A program made the position numbers and the translations under genes. A DNA stretch of 64,000 nucleotides from positions 68,227,418 to 68,291,417 of the forward strand of contig OY978526.1 of assembly GCA_963854835.1 (NCBI GenBank), written 5' to 3'. Below are positions 22,621 through 36,359 of this stretch, in pieces. The DNA comes from Megamerina dolium (Eukaryota; Arthropoda; Insecta; Diptera; Megamerinidae). The notes beneath the pieces were generated by a model. The model was not told the DNA's origin and made no database searches. It saw only the letters and a program-made list of their open reading frames with translations. Positions within the stretch are counted from its first letter, which is position 1; every line of letters starts with the position of its first letter.

Positions 22621-25600
22621 TGTGTCGTGCTGTTTTCTTCTGGTTCCTTCACCGATTTATGTTCTCAGTAATTACTAAAATGAAATATATTACAATAATA
22701 AGTGTTATTAAAATATGTCAATAAATATGAATAATTGCTTAAATTTTCTTATACTAAAGTTATTTATTTTGTACAATTTCAGTGATATTTTCTTTTTGAT
22801 AAATTTTGCTCTATGAAATAATTTAATTAATTATTTTCTTGCCGTATATAAATTTGTCACAATGACCCATTTGAGCGTGTGAGATTATCTTTGTGTAAGT
22901 TCTTTTCGCCGCTTAAGCTCACATAGCACAGTTGGTGTTATAATATTAAATCCAATAGTCGCCATGCCTAGCAATACAATATCAAGTTTTGGTGGGGGTA
23001 AAAGCGAATTTGCACGACACTTGGGCTAATGCTGTCAATTTTATTTTTTAATCAGATCAAAACAATACTTTTAATTGTCAGAGAGGTCACTGCATGTTTC
23101 TATCGCATAGTTGTAGAATGTTTGCTTTAAAGAATTGAAATGCTAAATGTAATAGTAATAATTTGTATAAATAAGAAATTGACAACACTGTTTTGTTGGT
23201 GAGAAGTAATCTTTGTTTACTTTCTTTAATTTTTTATTAAATATAAAATTAAATATTTTTCATATAAAATTAAATATTTTTCATTAAATATTTATATGTT
23301 ATTGAAATCTATACTAATGTCGGATTATTGGTGTATTTTTTATTATTGTTTTTTTTTTCTTTTATAATTTCTGCCGTTAGGCTTTGGTATCAAAAAATTT
23401 TATTATGTTAAATGTTATTGAGGGAAAAAAGTCTACTTTTTACACCCACTAGCAGTGGTCTGCGGGAAATTTTAAGGTAAATTTGCCCTTAAGAAATTTC
23501 GGAGAGTCAACATCCGCTTTTGAGGTATGGATTTCTTCGGAAACTACTCAGAGAGTGTGGGGAGTGTAAATTGTTGTCAAGAGATTTTACTCGTCTCTAG
23601 AGCATGAGTAAGTAAATTAAAAGTCTAAAGCCAAAATAAGGGACCGCAAATAATGATTTGTTTTTGGAATTCAATGAAAAAAAGTCACAATTCAGTATAT
23701 AGTTTAAAGATCACAGTTGAGTGATCTCTACGGTTGTTGTTGAATTTTAGTTCTTTTACTCTATCAAAAACATTGCTTTATGGTTTTTATTTTTTTTTTG
23801 GTTTAACACAATATTTCAAGAAATGCGGCACTCAAAAATTAATTTTTATTTACAAGCAGAAAAATAAAACTCAAAAGTAATTTTTTTTCCAGAGTAAAAA
23901 AATTAAAATAAAAAAAAACAATTTTTATTCATGAAGAAAAAAATGAAAATCATAAAATAATTTTTAGTAGAGTAAAAAAATAAAAAACAAACACCAATTT
24001 TACTAATAATTGAAAAAATAAAAATCATGAAATATCATAATTATTATCGTTGATGGAAAAACTTGAAATAAACAAAATAATTATTAAATTTCGATTTTTT
24101 AAACTTCCTTATTATCATTGCGGTCCCTTAAAAAAAGTAAACATCTACATATACTCAAATTGCTTTATTCTAAAAATCAGTGTACTAATTATATGGCCAC
24201 CACTGTACATGTATATATCATATTACAAATGAATATAATACCCAGAAATAAGGGCACTATAACTACGAAATTAGAATCATCTTAAAGTTAGAATTGGCTT
24301 TTTGACGGACTTTTGTATTGGAATTGATCTATTTCCAAGTCTATTAATTTATATTTTTAGCGAGAGCGGGATAAAATAAAGTAATTTGACATTTACTCAA
24401 ATTGAATATCCATATAGTTTATCTATAGAAATCAAAGCTATCTAAATGATGGGCCAGACAATTTCAACGTGATTATCTTCGTATTATACTCCATGTCTAT
24501 GTTTAATATTTTCTTTCAAACCAGTATGCCAGTTTACAGAAAAATGTGTCATATTGCAATAAGAAAACAAGCAAAAAAAGTAAATAAGCAATTTCTTAAT
24601 ATTAACATTATATTATTTATATTAAAATATATATAAAACTACACTCACACGCAATCGTATTCTTTGTAAACAAGCAATATATGTGCTTATTCTGCAGTTA
24701 CAAAATGCAGCAAAACATGTACTATTAATAAAATATTAAAAAGAGTAGGTAAATAAATAAATAAAAATAAAGACTGTATAATTCACAATATCGCCCATTA
24801 AGTTTGAAAATTTGATTATGTTTTGTGTTCTGAGTTTCACTTTTGTACGTGCATCTTTTCGAATATATTTTAAATATTGAATCACTCCATCAGTTTATTT
24901 AGGTTCCATATTTTACACAAATGATTCGATAATTTCATCATACTGCTAAGATAATTAAATAAAATTAATTACTTTCTAGGGACAACACTATTGCACAACG
25001 ATGTGTTCACAAAGAACAAATTTCAGGTTGAGTTTTTAGGTCATTTTTCTTACTGTTGTTGAAGAAATAATTATACAAACTTATAAATACATTAATATTC
25101 ATTTCATGTGACCATCACAAAAACACCTATTCAACCAATGGATCATAAATTTTTCATTATAGTACACATTAACACAATAATACAATGTCTACATATACTT
25201 TCTGTTGTTCCATTTTTAATTTAAAATAATTTTTATGAGCGTAATTAAGTATACTTAACACAAAGGAATAAATGAATATGCATAATTTGTGTTAATCATG
25301 AATTCCTTGTTGTGTTATTTAATTAGATGAAATGTGCCTGTATTAGTCATGCAAAATGACAGTGTCTTCAAAAAAAATTGATTTCTTGCTTTAGAGTTTA
25401 CTTTAAAAATGCTTCTAACTGTTTTAGTATTTTCTAAAACACTATACGAATACATTTTATATAAATACTAAGATTTATCTTATTAAATATATATGAACAT
25501 TAGCCGCTAAATTTTGATAACATGTTTTCGAATACAAATAATAAATATTTACGAGTTAATCAGATTTTTCATATTTTACTTTTTCGAATATAAACAAGGC

Positions 25601-26088
25601 AAATATCGAGTCATCGAAGTTCTTGTTAGTCTCAGAAAGGTTTATCACTCTCCTTCACTCCCTTAAACCATAATGGCGACTGTAGTGTATATGTCAAAAA
25701 TAAAGTCGGATAAAAAATGGATCCTTTCCAACCGAAGTTTCTATTTTTCTCGAAAAGTTGTTCTCTCTTCTCATGCCCTCTGCATTTTATATATTTCTGA
25801 TATCTTCGCTGCGTTGAGAGACGTTGTTTGTATTTTGGAACTTTTATCTTTATACATTGACAATTTGTTACAAAAATGCCTGTAGCAGTAAATTTCAGAA
25901 GATATTTCAATACAAGTTGAGAATTAATCGTAAAAATGTTGGACTACTTGATTCAGCTAAAGCAAGAATTGAATCGAAATGAACATCATTTGCTTCGAAT
26001 GTTTTCCAAATGTGTCGAAAAACATCGCAATAAATCAGATTCTGAACACCCAGCAATATGACTCCAAAAAGCATCATATTTTTGTACC
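22621..26088. other. AT-rich spacer upstream of ANKS1
   Basis: About 3.5 kb of AT-rich DNA. The first 60 nt next to the ANKS1 ATG are presumably 5' UTR. A promoter should lie somewhere here but I cannot single one out. The rest shows poly-A/poly-T tracts and no coding frame I trust. Confidence 0.5.
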
Positions 26089-26090
26089 TA

Positions 26091-27124
26091 GTCAAGTCAT
26101 AAATATTGGCACACAGTTAAATGCGTTCATTACGATTGCAATATTGGGTGCATACATTTCATCTTAACTGCGATTTGACAGTTGACATTTATGCTTAATT
26201 GCCACGTAAAAAGTTTTTGGCATCAATTGTTTACAATCATGGAATGGGGCGACATCGAAAATCGTATTGTTTTAGTTGGCCTACTTAAATACAACATGGG
26301 AAAAGGTGATATCTTTCAGACGTTGCTACCGCTTGGAATCACTCGCAATTTTGTGGATCGTGATATGAAGTTGTTTGAGGATACTGGTGGAGTAAGAGAC
26401 CATCAAAGATCCGGCCGTGAAGAAACGAATCGACCGAAAACCGCTGCGAAAACAGAAAATCTTGTCGCGGGAAATGCAAATTTCGCAAAAATCCATGTCC
26501 ATGAAGATTTGGGACTCAGCGCGTACAAGCAACACACTGGACACCTGCTCACGGTCGCATTGGAGGAGAAAAAGCAAGCGAAAATCGAAAGCGTTACGCA
26601 GCCGGTACGCTCACAGACAAATTCTGTATACTGACGGGAAAATCTTCACCGTAGAAGAATCGTTCAATAAACAGAACGATCGACGACATCCCAACTCATC
26701 CCGAGGATCCAAAGAGGCCCCTGCTCACAAGGCAAAAACGACTAAACTGTGGCTAAAAAACAACATTCCGGACTTCATATCAACGGATGATTGGCTAGCT
26801 GGTAGTCCAAACCTCAACCCGTTAGATTACAAGTTGTAGTATTAGAGGACATGACTTGCTCTACTCGACACCCAAATATTGAGTCGTTGAAGCGAACCCT
26901 TGTCCGTGCAGTGGACAATTTGTCCATGCATGAAGTGCGACTCGTGATCGATGAGTGGCCAAATCGTCTTAAGTCGTGCTGGAAGGCAAATGTAAGTCGA
27001 ATAAGTTGTTCTAAAATTTGTATACATTGAATAACCCAATAAAAAGAAAAAAAAAGTTTTGAAAAATATTAATTCGTTTTCATTTGGCGTCGATTTTTCT
27101 GTGTACCAATATTTATGACTTGAC
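26091..27124 (+). mobile_element. maT-type DNA transposon, internally deleted
   Basis: A 1034-bp element with inverted ends GTCAAGTCATAAATATTGGC and its complement (24 bp, one mismatch: C versus T), flanked by TA at 26089-26090 and 27125-27126. The interior encodes a degraded maT-like (DD37D group of the Tc1/mariner superfamily) transposase on the plus strand. Full-length relatives are longer, so a central piece has been lost. Confidence 0.9.
26239..27030 (+). pseudogene. maT-like transposase, frameshifted and deleted
   Basis: From ATG at 26239 (MEWGDIENRIVL), the N-terminal helix-turn-helix region (GDIFQTLLPLGITRNFVDRD) and linker VRDHQRSGR are readable. Frame changes near 26420, 26505 and 26595 are then needed to follow KPLRKQKILSREM, LGLSAYKQHTGHLLT and ILYTDGKIFTVEESFNKQND. 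The first catalytic aspartate is present, although the following Glu of TDEK is Gly. A deletion follows GSKEA: the second catalytic aspartate block is gone and the sequence resumes at PAHKAKTTKLWLKNN. The third aspartate, in NPLDYKL, survives, then a stop and more decayed C-terminus (IDEWPNRLKSCW). Confidence 0.85.
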
Positions 27125-27126
27125 TA

Positions 27127-28800
27127 GGTATGTCTCTTGGTGATTTTCAGTAAATGTTCATATTATGTTCATACAGTGGCGTAGCCAGGAAGGTGATCAG
27201 TTGGATAGATCCCCCCTTGCCCGATGGACTTGTTAAAAAATAAAAATAATAATATATAGAATTTTATAAATCTTTCATTAAAAAATTTCTTCTTATATAT
27301 CTTTTTTATCTCACATTAAATATTTCAAAAAGACTCATAAATTCATACAGAAACGAATAGCAGAATGTTTATAAATAAGCTGATTTAGAGTTAGAATGAG
27401 TTAATTTAAAACTCGTAAAATATTACCAAAAGGGTTAATAAATTCATCCTGGAAGGAGTTATAATAGTTTATCATATTTATGAGTTTTCTATGATCCATA
27501 TTTAAAACTGATTAATAATTCATATTTATAAAGAGGGTCCACTGAGCAAGGAAATAACACTTTTATCGTCTCTTTTGTGAGCTGAAATATGAGTAAAATA
27601 CTCCTAAATAAGAGTCAAAAGGAATATGTTCAAAGAATTTAGATTTGTTATGATCTGATATGGATTTTATCGCATAGTTTTGAATGCGTAGAATTTCGAC
27701 TAGAGACATTTATTGTTTGATATAATGGATGAATCGCTGTATCACATTTTCTCAAAAGAAATGGTCTCAACATGCCAAAGTCAATGATAAATGTCGTAGA
27801 GTCCAGTTAAGATATTTTTGTTTCTCAATGTTGTGTCATGATTGTAAAAGAGCAGCGTTGTGAACAGAACATCAATACATATCATACAGTGCGTGAGCTG
27901 CAATTATTTAGGGACATGTTTGGTGAAGAAATTCCTTAGGGGAACATCAACATCAGTATCATTGACCAATGTGGGAATATATTAGCAACATTAGGGGATT
28001 TAAAAAGCAACATTTCTAATAAATATAATTATTGAGTCGTGGCTCCAAAGTGTCATAACGCGATCAGTCGTGTCGTTATTTTACACTAAAATCATATAAA
28101 AACATACTTATGATAGTATCATAAAATTATTTAATGAATAAAAATATAATTAAGTTTACACTATAACAATAAGTAAACGATAATTTTACGCTCTTTTTAG
28201 TCTAAAATGTCAACATTATTTGCAACAGATTATATCCAAATACGCCAAACCGCCAACCCCTACACATTCACTGCCACATGCCCAAATAACAAATGTGAAT
28301 GCAGACACAAACGCGGCGAATAAACAAAAATACCAAATAAAAAATCACATAAAACTAAAAGTAGAAAATAAAAGGTAGGTTATGTCCCTTCCAAGTCATG
28401 TGTATGTATTTTCAATACATACGTACGCACACACATTTACAACAATCATATGCAATACATTGCGCAACAATATGCGAGTATATACACGTACAGCACGGAA
28501 GACAACTCCCAAAAATTCATATCAAGCATATGCATATGTGTGTGTTTTCAGGGGATGTTTAGATGTTAAAGTAGAGTCACCATTGCTTGTGTATATTTAT
28601 TGAGTGCAATGCAGACAAGTTGGCTGCATGTCTGGGTTGACTGTGGTAGCCTTAGCCAGTCGGTAAGCATGATAGTGTTTGTATATGAGTTATTTTTTAG
28701 TCATTCATCTTGTTGTTGTTGTTGTTTTGTTAATATTATTCATTATATTAACTTTTTTGTCATCCCAATGGCAATAGTGATGGTCGTGTTGGTAGTCGCT
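27127..28800. other. spacer up to the assembly gap
   Basis: It starts near a CAGTGGCGTAGCCAGG motif (about 27175), a transposon-end-like sequence also seen near 4904, but no partner end was found. Around 27840-28010 a short frame (VRELQLFRDMFGEEIP) faintly resembles a transposase N terminus, too weak to call. Otherwise AT-rich. Confidence 0.45.
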
Positions 28801-29000
28801 NNNNNNNNNNNNNNNNNNNNNNNNNNNNNNNNNNNNNNNNNNNNNNNNNNNNNNNNNNNNNNNNNNNNNNNNNNNNNNNNNNNNNNNNNNNNNNNNNNNN
28901 NNNNNNNNNNNNNNNNNNNNNNNNNNNNNNNNNNNNNNNNNNNNNNNNNNNNNNNNNNNNNNNNNNNNNNNNNNNNNNNNNNNNNNNNNNNNNNNNNNNN
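28801..29000. other. assembly gap (200 N)
   Basis: Exactly 200 undetermined bases. The round number suggests an arbitrary gap length. The left flank is GTT/TTG-repeat DNA, which may have caused the break. Confidence 0.98.
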
Positions 29001-32000
29001 GAAAAAAAATATCAAATGAAGCAGGTGTTTCAATATTTGATATTTCACTTATTTCTTAATTCAATTTAAATAATTGTATAATCATGTATATCCATATATC
29101 TCGATCTTCTATCCTCTAAATGTATTTATTCCTGGAATGTGCACTGAAAACACCATGCATATTAAATTTTCCAATATACAACTCAGATCTGCCATTCTTG
29201 AAGAGTCAACTGCATTGAAATGTCAACTTGAATTAGCCGTTGAATTCGGAAGCTTGAAAAAATGTCGAATAATTCACAATATGTTTAATTAAATCATTAC
29301 TATTAATATTATCAACTTTCTTACTTTCCAAAATATATATAATTTTCACAATATTGAATATCTTGCAAGCCGTTTTTTCATACATTTAAAAATGAAATTC
29401 CATTCTATAATGCATTTTGTTTTAAATGCCATTTTATTATACGAGTAAACTTGATTTGAAACTCACTCTTATTAATAATTCAAATTTTTTCACACCATTT
29501 CTTAGGTTGTTCTATGTACACACACTGTATAAAAACTCCATATATGATTGTTCCAAAAAAAAATGTGATTTTTTGAAAGGCCATTGACGCAGCAATAAAA
29601 TACTAAAATTATATACTTATAGTCCACATATTCTGCATAGATAGCACATAAAATTTTTTTAAACTATTTCAGTTATTTTCATATTTCGTAAACGTAAAAT
29701 TCTATGCTACATTGTATGTATGCACATTGCATATACACACACCATCGCACTGCTAGGTACCTACTACATGGCAGAAATGAACTTAAGGCGTGTTCCCCTT
29801 CGTTATTTTCTTTTCACTTGTGTCGTTTTTGTTCCGTTCTTGATGATTTTTAGCACATACACACACATTTTTTTCCTATTTTTTCTTTTTGCTTTTGCTT
29901 TTGCTTTTACAATTGGCTGAGAATGCCAGCTAGTTTTACTTATTTGATTATCATTTCGTGAATGAATTGAATTGAATTTTTTTCTCGTGATTCGCTTCTT
30001 TTTCTTCTTATCGTACAATTACCTTTTAATGTATTGTATGTACGGCGGGTGTGGGTGCACGACGTTGATTATTTTTAATTCAATTAAATAAATCAAAAAC
30101 ACTTTCGGTTCATTTCTTTGCCTTACTGCTACTGCTACTGCTAAAGCTGCCACTGCTATGTATTACATACTGTTGCCACTACTTTCTTGTGCAATAAACG
30201 ACGACTGAAAAGAAAAGAAGAAAAAAAATACCACACAATTCTATGTGAGAGTTTTTCTTTTGCATTTCATGCGTGCTTATATGAGCGCACACATTTTGCG
30301 GTAGAGTGTATATGCACATGGGTGTGTGTAAACGTTTTCATTGTATGCATAAGCGTATTTACATTCTAAAAACAAATTGTTTGCTTTCACTCACTATACT
30401 TAACTAGTAAATACAATATCTATATGAGAATGCACGAGTTAAAGAGAGGAAAAGCAGCGAGTATGCGCACTGGCGCTTTACAGAGAGTGACAGTGAGACA
30501 TAGAGTGATATTAATTAATTTAAATAATAATAAATAAAAATGACAGTGAGAGTAGCGTGGATGAAAATAAAAATGTTTAACTTTTAGTCCACTTTTATGG
30601 GGGTTACCATTTAACTGAAATAAACTATATTCGGTATTAGTGACAGTAATTCATACGATTTACATTTTTCTCTCAACCGGCTCGTTCAAGAAAAACCTTT
30701 TTGATTTTTAACGTTGCCACACCTTTAACATGAGAGAAATGACCCTACTGTCGGCTTTCTTGCGTATCCATGTTTTGTTTTTTCCACAACTTTGGCTCAC
30801 CAATTTTTTGACGAATAATTTCTGCCTATAATGCTAATCTACACCTGAAATATGGTTGTCTCAAGCGAAATATTTTGTAAGTAATGGAGATTTTTACGTT
30901 CAAGATAGTTCCGGGATTTTGTATGTGAGCTACATTAAATGGTATATGTGGTTCGCTGGTTTCCCGCAAGTTTATTTCAAACGACAATATTAAAACTCAT
31001 TCTAAATATGGTTGTTTTAAACTGAAAACTGCTAAAGTTATGGCGGTTTAAACATATAACAAATTCCGGAGCTTTGTATGAGAGCTATATAAATGAGTGG
31101 GTTTGGCTTGCTTCTTTCTTGTAAATCTGGTTATTTTTGCAATACTAATATACACCTTGTTTATGGTTGTTCTACGCTGAATAGGTGTGGCTTCCTGATT
31201 TCATGTCAAGCAACTCGAAGCAACTCGATTTTACATAAAATCAAGAGTTAAAGAACAATCGCATGGCATGGGTCATATCTAATCAGTTAATAACGCAATA
31301 TTCATTTTCTTAATAGTGACATACTTAAAAAAAAGAGCATCTATATGCTGTCGTTTGTGTCGGTTATTATTTGTATTACCACTGTCTATATAGTAATTAA
31401 ATCATTTAGGCTCATAGTCAGGTATAGTCAAAATTAAAATCCATCTTAAATCTAATATAGACCAACGCTACAAATTTCTCATACATAAATTCGGAATTAA
31501 ATTCTAATTTTGACTGTAAGTACGGACCTTTAAGTTGAAGTTTGCTGTAAATTATTTTGTTTTGGTCTTTACTCTCTCGTCAATGTTTTGATTGATGTTC
31601 TATTTGATTGTAAACCATGTGCTGTAATATAGATAACTACATATCTTCGACTCTGCTCCAGCAACCCCATATTATTTGAAGTGCAACAGATTCGTTTGAT
31701 CTCTCTTGTAGTATTTTAGTTTCCATGTTATACATCAACAATTGTATTAGTTTGACAGTATGCATTGATGTTCTAAAATCAGAGGGAAGCTTTGTCATTT
31801 CTCTCTTTATGTTATATTTATATTTTTTATTAGTTATTTGATAAGTGATACGACGGAGTGAAGTACATGCGAGTGAGTTGGTACTTAATTCCAAATGCAC
31901 TAAGCATAAATAATGTCATCATATACTTATTGCTCTTAGTAGATATGTAGATATTTACAAACGGTTCTAAAGCTAACCCTGTAGCAAATTTCTATATTTC

Positions 32001-33850
32001 CTCATTTATCATTTCTTCGTTGAGAGAATATTCAGTAGAACATGTGGTGGTAAACAAATCAAAAAAGTCACGTTTTACACTTTTTATAGATTTAACTTTA
32101 TTTTTATTTCTCTCTGTTTCTGTATTTATCTCTCGATTTGATATAGAGAGAATAATCTTCTGTTAAAATTTTCACTCAACGCCCATAATAACAACATATG
32201 ATTTGTTGTACATACTAAACATTGCTTGTGTAATTTCATTTGTGGGTTGAGGGCGTATAAGTATACATGGAATAGCTATGTTTCTTAGTTCTAATTTAAT
32301 ATGCGACACTTTGCTGTTATATTTTATTTGAACCGTTTATATTTGAATTATAGATTTGAATTTATTTTATGTTATAAAATTACACCGTTATGAATTATTT
32401 AGCAAATCTAACAGTTATAATGCATTAAATTAGTCTGAAATACAAAATATATTTTTGTTTGTAAATGAATTGAATGTATTTGCGAACATTTTATTTGAAA
32501 TTTTATTTTTTCAATAGCAACTATTCTTTTCGGTAATAGTACTTTTAATGCTTCAAATGGATAATGTCTATTAACAATTTTTGACGAATGTTATAATTTC
32601 TGAATGTGTTTCTAGACAATAAAACCATGGTTCCACCGACTGTATGGCAAGCAGAGATTTTTAGAGGATTATTAACAAAAACTTTTAATCACATGTGGCA
32701 TTATATTGAGCGAATTATGGATACTGGATGTCATAAAATAAATTAAACTTCATGCTTCTCTATTCAAAACACACACTAATTTTTTTCTGTAAGAGCGTAA
32801 GGCATCTTATGTTCATTAAGATGGCCGTTAACAGTATGGAAGCGACATTTTGGACGCTACTTCTACTTCAAATATTTGTTTTGGTATGAAAAACTACAAA
32901 ATACAAATTTATGTCCCAATTAATGAACTTACTTTTAGAGATCGCACAAAAGTCCTTACGTTGCAAAAAAAAAATTGGTATTTCTCCAATTATTTAAACA
33001 AAAAATACCGCTTCTAGAGGAGTTGAATTTATGAAAGATCCCTATTAATCTGCTCCTTTCAAAATTTTATAACAACATACCCACTATTATTATTTCTTAG
33101 GGGGCTCTTCTACAAAACTTATGCTTTTATAAAATTTAATCCCTTTGCTCATTGGAATCTCTCTGAGAGGTGTGAAATGTATAACCGGCCCCCTAAAGTT
33201 TTTTATATCCACACACTTAAAAGTGTGGACTCGCCTATAAAATAAATATTATTATTAAATAGACTCCTAGGGGTAAAATATATGACCGAGCACTATTAAT
33301 TTTTCTAATACAACATTTTTTTCTAAATATACTTACCCCTTAATAGAGCGCTCAGACAAAATGAGGCCTAAGACACTTAAAAATCGATAGACAACTCAAT
33401 AGCTGCTTCCTTCTACGATAGTAAAATATAACTCTGACTCCCATTAATTTTATCTTCCCAGCATTACTCCTGAACTTACTTCTCCTATCTGTAATTCATA
33501 ATGGAGCTGCAACATAGTATGAACGAAAAATATTTGAGAATTTAGAGATAATCGAATAACTGCTTGGAAGGTAAAATGTAATTCAGTACCTCTTTAATAT
33601 TTTATCACATAGAATATAGTTCGCTTATAAAATTTTGCAATAATATTTCACTTTCCCATAGAATTAATTAAGCATATTTAAATATATGCAATCTATTCTA
33701 CTCTATTCAGCTTGAAAAATAGTATATTAACGTGATTTTGACAAATTTTCTTCAAATATAGACGTTGGAAAAAAAAACCATAATCACAAAATGCAAAAAA
33801 AAATAAAATGAAATGAATAAAATGAGATTTGCCAAGTCACTTGCAACATT
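29001..33850. other. intergenic DNA, no gene seen
   Basis: Long AT-rich region with TTGCTTTTGC runs near 29885, a CTACTG triplet run near 30126-30142 and a diverged tandem patch at 30830-31190. No frame longer than about 100 codons carries a recognisable domain. Confidence 0.5.
30830..31190 (+). repeat. diverged ~170-bp tandem units
   Basis: ATGGTTGT followed by a CTGAA or GCGAAA block recurs at about 30851, 31008 and 31162. TTTTGTATGTGAGCTACATT (about 30916) parallels GCTTTGTATGAGAGCTATAT (about 31073), giving a period near 157 bp. TTGTATGAGAGCTACATTCA recurs at about 48433, so the family is dispersed. Confidence 0.5.
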
Positions 33851-33902
33851 TACTGGTTGCAAATTATATAACAAAATGACTGATTGTTAAGAATCAGCTG
33901 TC

Positions 33903-34004
33903 AGTTTAAATTAAACTGTGTTGAAATTAAATTGAGTGCCACATTTATTGCCCACACAATATTATTCAAGTGTTGCAAAAATATCAAAAATCGAAATCAA
34001 CCTG
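33903..34004 (+). promoter_or_regulatory. candidate noncoding 5' exon with strong donor
   Basis: An initiator-like TCAGTTT at 33901-33907 is followed by about 100 nt of A-rich, stop-laden sequence typical of fly 5' leaders (TCAAAAATCGAAATCAACCTG) and a consensus donor CTG|GTAAGT at 34004/34005. A TATATAA lies at 33865-33871, slightly too far upstream for a standard TATA. No linked coding exon is visible, so this is a hint only. Confidence 0.2.
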
Positions 34005-34009
34005 GTAAG

Positions 34010-35510
34010 TAATATTAATAATGTGAACAAACATGAAAAAAGTGTAAAAATAAACAAATTTGTATAGAAAATTTAAATAAATGACAAGAATTGTTAATGA
34101 GAATATGCAATCGTTGTATTGTGAATGAGAAAAAGAGAGAGAGAAATAGAATAGTCATAGAATACAAATCTATGAAATACTATGTCAAATTTATGTATGA
34201 CTCACACATCATATGCATATATTTGTTGCTCCATGAAATTTCCCATTTTTTTGGCTTTGTCTTTTTGAAGTGTTTGTACACAAGCAAATATCATACATGC
34301 AACAATCAGGAGTGTCTCAGTGCATATATTTAACTAATGTTGGCCACTTTGGGTGGTGCCATACTAATGCACTCTAATGCAGAAACTTTTGTGACCGCAT
34401 GCTCTTAATCGGACCATTGAGGAAGCATTATCATTGAGAATGCCACACATAAATATATTGTTATGTTGTGCCACACTGCATTGAACTTCATTTACTATTT
34501 GCAATACTTGCAAGCATGCACATATCATGTGCATATCATACGTAGTTATAGGTGCACATGTGTAATTGACTTGAAATTTACTACCAAATCAATCTATCAC
34601 AGCTGACATACATAGTTGGTGGCTAGTCTCTTTTTTCATTTGCGGTTTTGGTTATTACATAGGTGAATATATGTTATTGTTGCTTCAGATTTAGTTTTCG
34701 ATTTTTTTTTGCTTTTTAATTTTGCTTGTTATTTATTTAGTGATTGATTAGTGTTAGATTTTGGCATCACATTGCATACCATTAGTATAGCAAAATCTAC
34801 AGCATTGTGAGTATTTGTATGTGTGTACAAATTTCAATGCATTTGTACTTGCAATTTGTGTAAATTACCTGTTCCTTCGATGCTTAATATTTATTAATGG
34901 CAAAGGTAATAATGCAACTAGTGACGTTAATAAGAAACGAATGATTTGTTACATTAGTAATGTGAAATATTTGAAACTGCTTGAAAAAATCGAACATTGA
35001 GCTATTATTAAATATTTCGTTTCGAATGACAATATTCCTACGCAAATCAAAGACGAGTAATACGCTGCTTCTGCATCATTATTTACTACCGTCAACTTTT
35101 GGGCAGCTAAATCGACTTGTGGTAGAAACTTTGTATGTTTCTAAAAGATGGGTTTAATCAATATTGAATTAAGATTTAGGAATTTAGGAATTTTGAATGA
35201 ATATTTCCAAAGCGTTCAGGCGCAATAAATTACAACTCTGACGATTATGAATCACTGTAGATCAACGTACGATCTACACTCCTTGAACAGTGCGGAGTTG
35301 TTTATCTCTCTCTCGTGGGACGCGTCACTAAATTGCGGATCGGGGACTGCTCGAACCTATGCAGGATAAGTGGGTAATATAATATCACCTATAATATCAC
35401 AAAGCTAGCGTGGGCGGTTTAGCAACCTACTTACCTAAAATATGTCGTGCTGACGAATCATAACAATGCCCTATGCTCTTAAATAGAAGTTAGAGGAACA
35501 TATGTATATA
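34010..35510. other. intergenic DNA, no gene seen
   Basis: AT-rich DNA with no supported feature. A plus-strand open frame at 34091-34333 has no recognisable domain. Confidence 0.5.
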
Positions 35511-35724
35511 GAAATTTGGACAGAATTCGAAGGGACCTTCTTATATCAGCCGGTTCCGAATGGCTGAACTAATGTGACATCACTTCTCCTAAGCTTTGTC
35601 ACATAGCTCTTTAACAAGCTGTTCCATGGCAAATTGTTACTGCCAGAAGAATTGACAATTGCTTGCCGACAAGGGTGGATATCGTTCGAAAGAAAAATCT
35701 TTACGATATTAAACGAACCCACGT
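35511..35724 (-). mobile_element. SINE fragment E
   Basis: Minus-strand SINE body: complements of CCGGTTCCGAATGGCTGAAC, GTGACATCACTTCTCCTAAG, GGCAAATTGTTACTGCCAG and TTCGAAAGAAAAATCTTTAC. It loses the tRNA head, ending near ACCCACG, and the tail. Confidence 0.8.
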
Positions 35725-35819
35725 GTTGACATCACATTCTTCGCAAAAAGCAATTAAGAAGATGACAAAGGATCTAATTACACAGATTCCATACAATTAA
35801 TGTAGCGCCATAGATTCTT

Positions 35820-36355
35820 TAGACTAACTTCTGAACAGATGTTCGAGGAAGTACTTTAGGGCAATCCCATAAGAAATTGTTGAGTGTCTCCGTCTCAATT
35901 ATGTTTCCACAACATCTATTATGAATTCGTACTCGTAGTTTCTCTGCATGAATTCTCATGTACCAGTGACCCCAGCAAACCGGCGTGAGCCTATCAGTAT
36001 CGATGCGGTCTCTGTTGATAAGTTCTAGAGTTCCAGTCTTGCTATATACAGGCCATGTCAAACGTGATATGCAGCACGTTTCGAGAGACATACTCATACT
36101 ATTTGCTCCTCCTCCTCCTCCTTGAAGTTGGCTTTGATAACATCCAGGAGGCCGTAGGCCTGTGCCGCTCGCTCGTGTCACAGTTAAGAAGCACCCAGGC
36201 GTGCCAATTCATCTTATTCTCTTCGATAATTTTGCGGCATGGAACCCAAATGAATGTGATATCAGCAAGAATATTGACACTGTATATGAGCCATGCCTTG
36301 ATATTGTATAATAGTTTAGTAATTAAATTGTTGATTTTCTGTATATAAGACATCG
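35820..36355 (-). pseudogene. LINE ORF2 fragment (RNase H and Cys-rich end)
   Basis: Minus-strand frames read ITFIWVPCRKIIEENK, the RNase H motif of I/LOA-type LINE proteins (normally IxWVPGHxxIxGNExAD), then an altered linker with a (GGA)n run at 36100-36125. GHWYMRIHAEKLRVRIHNRC with ETLNNFLWDCP follows, the C-terminal zinc-like block. Frames shift between the pieces. It differs from the I-clade copy at 54.3 kb, so it is probably another LINE family. Confidence 0.65.
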
Positions 36356-36359
36356 ATTA

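Noticed and set aside
27175..27240. Start of another DNA transposon (CAGTGGCGTAGCCAGG)
   Set aside because: The motif resembles one at 4904, but I found no inverted partner or target duplication, so no element can be delimited.
27840..28010. Transposase N-terminus (VRELQLFRDMFGEEIP)
   Set aside because: Only about 40 weakly similar residues with a stop; similarity is at the level of chance for short helix-turn-helix patterns.
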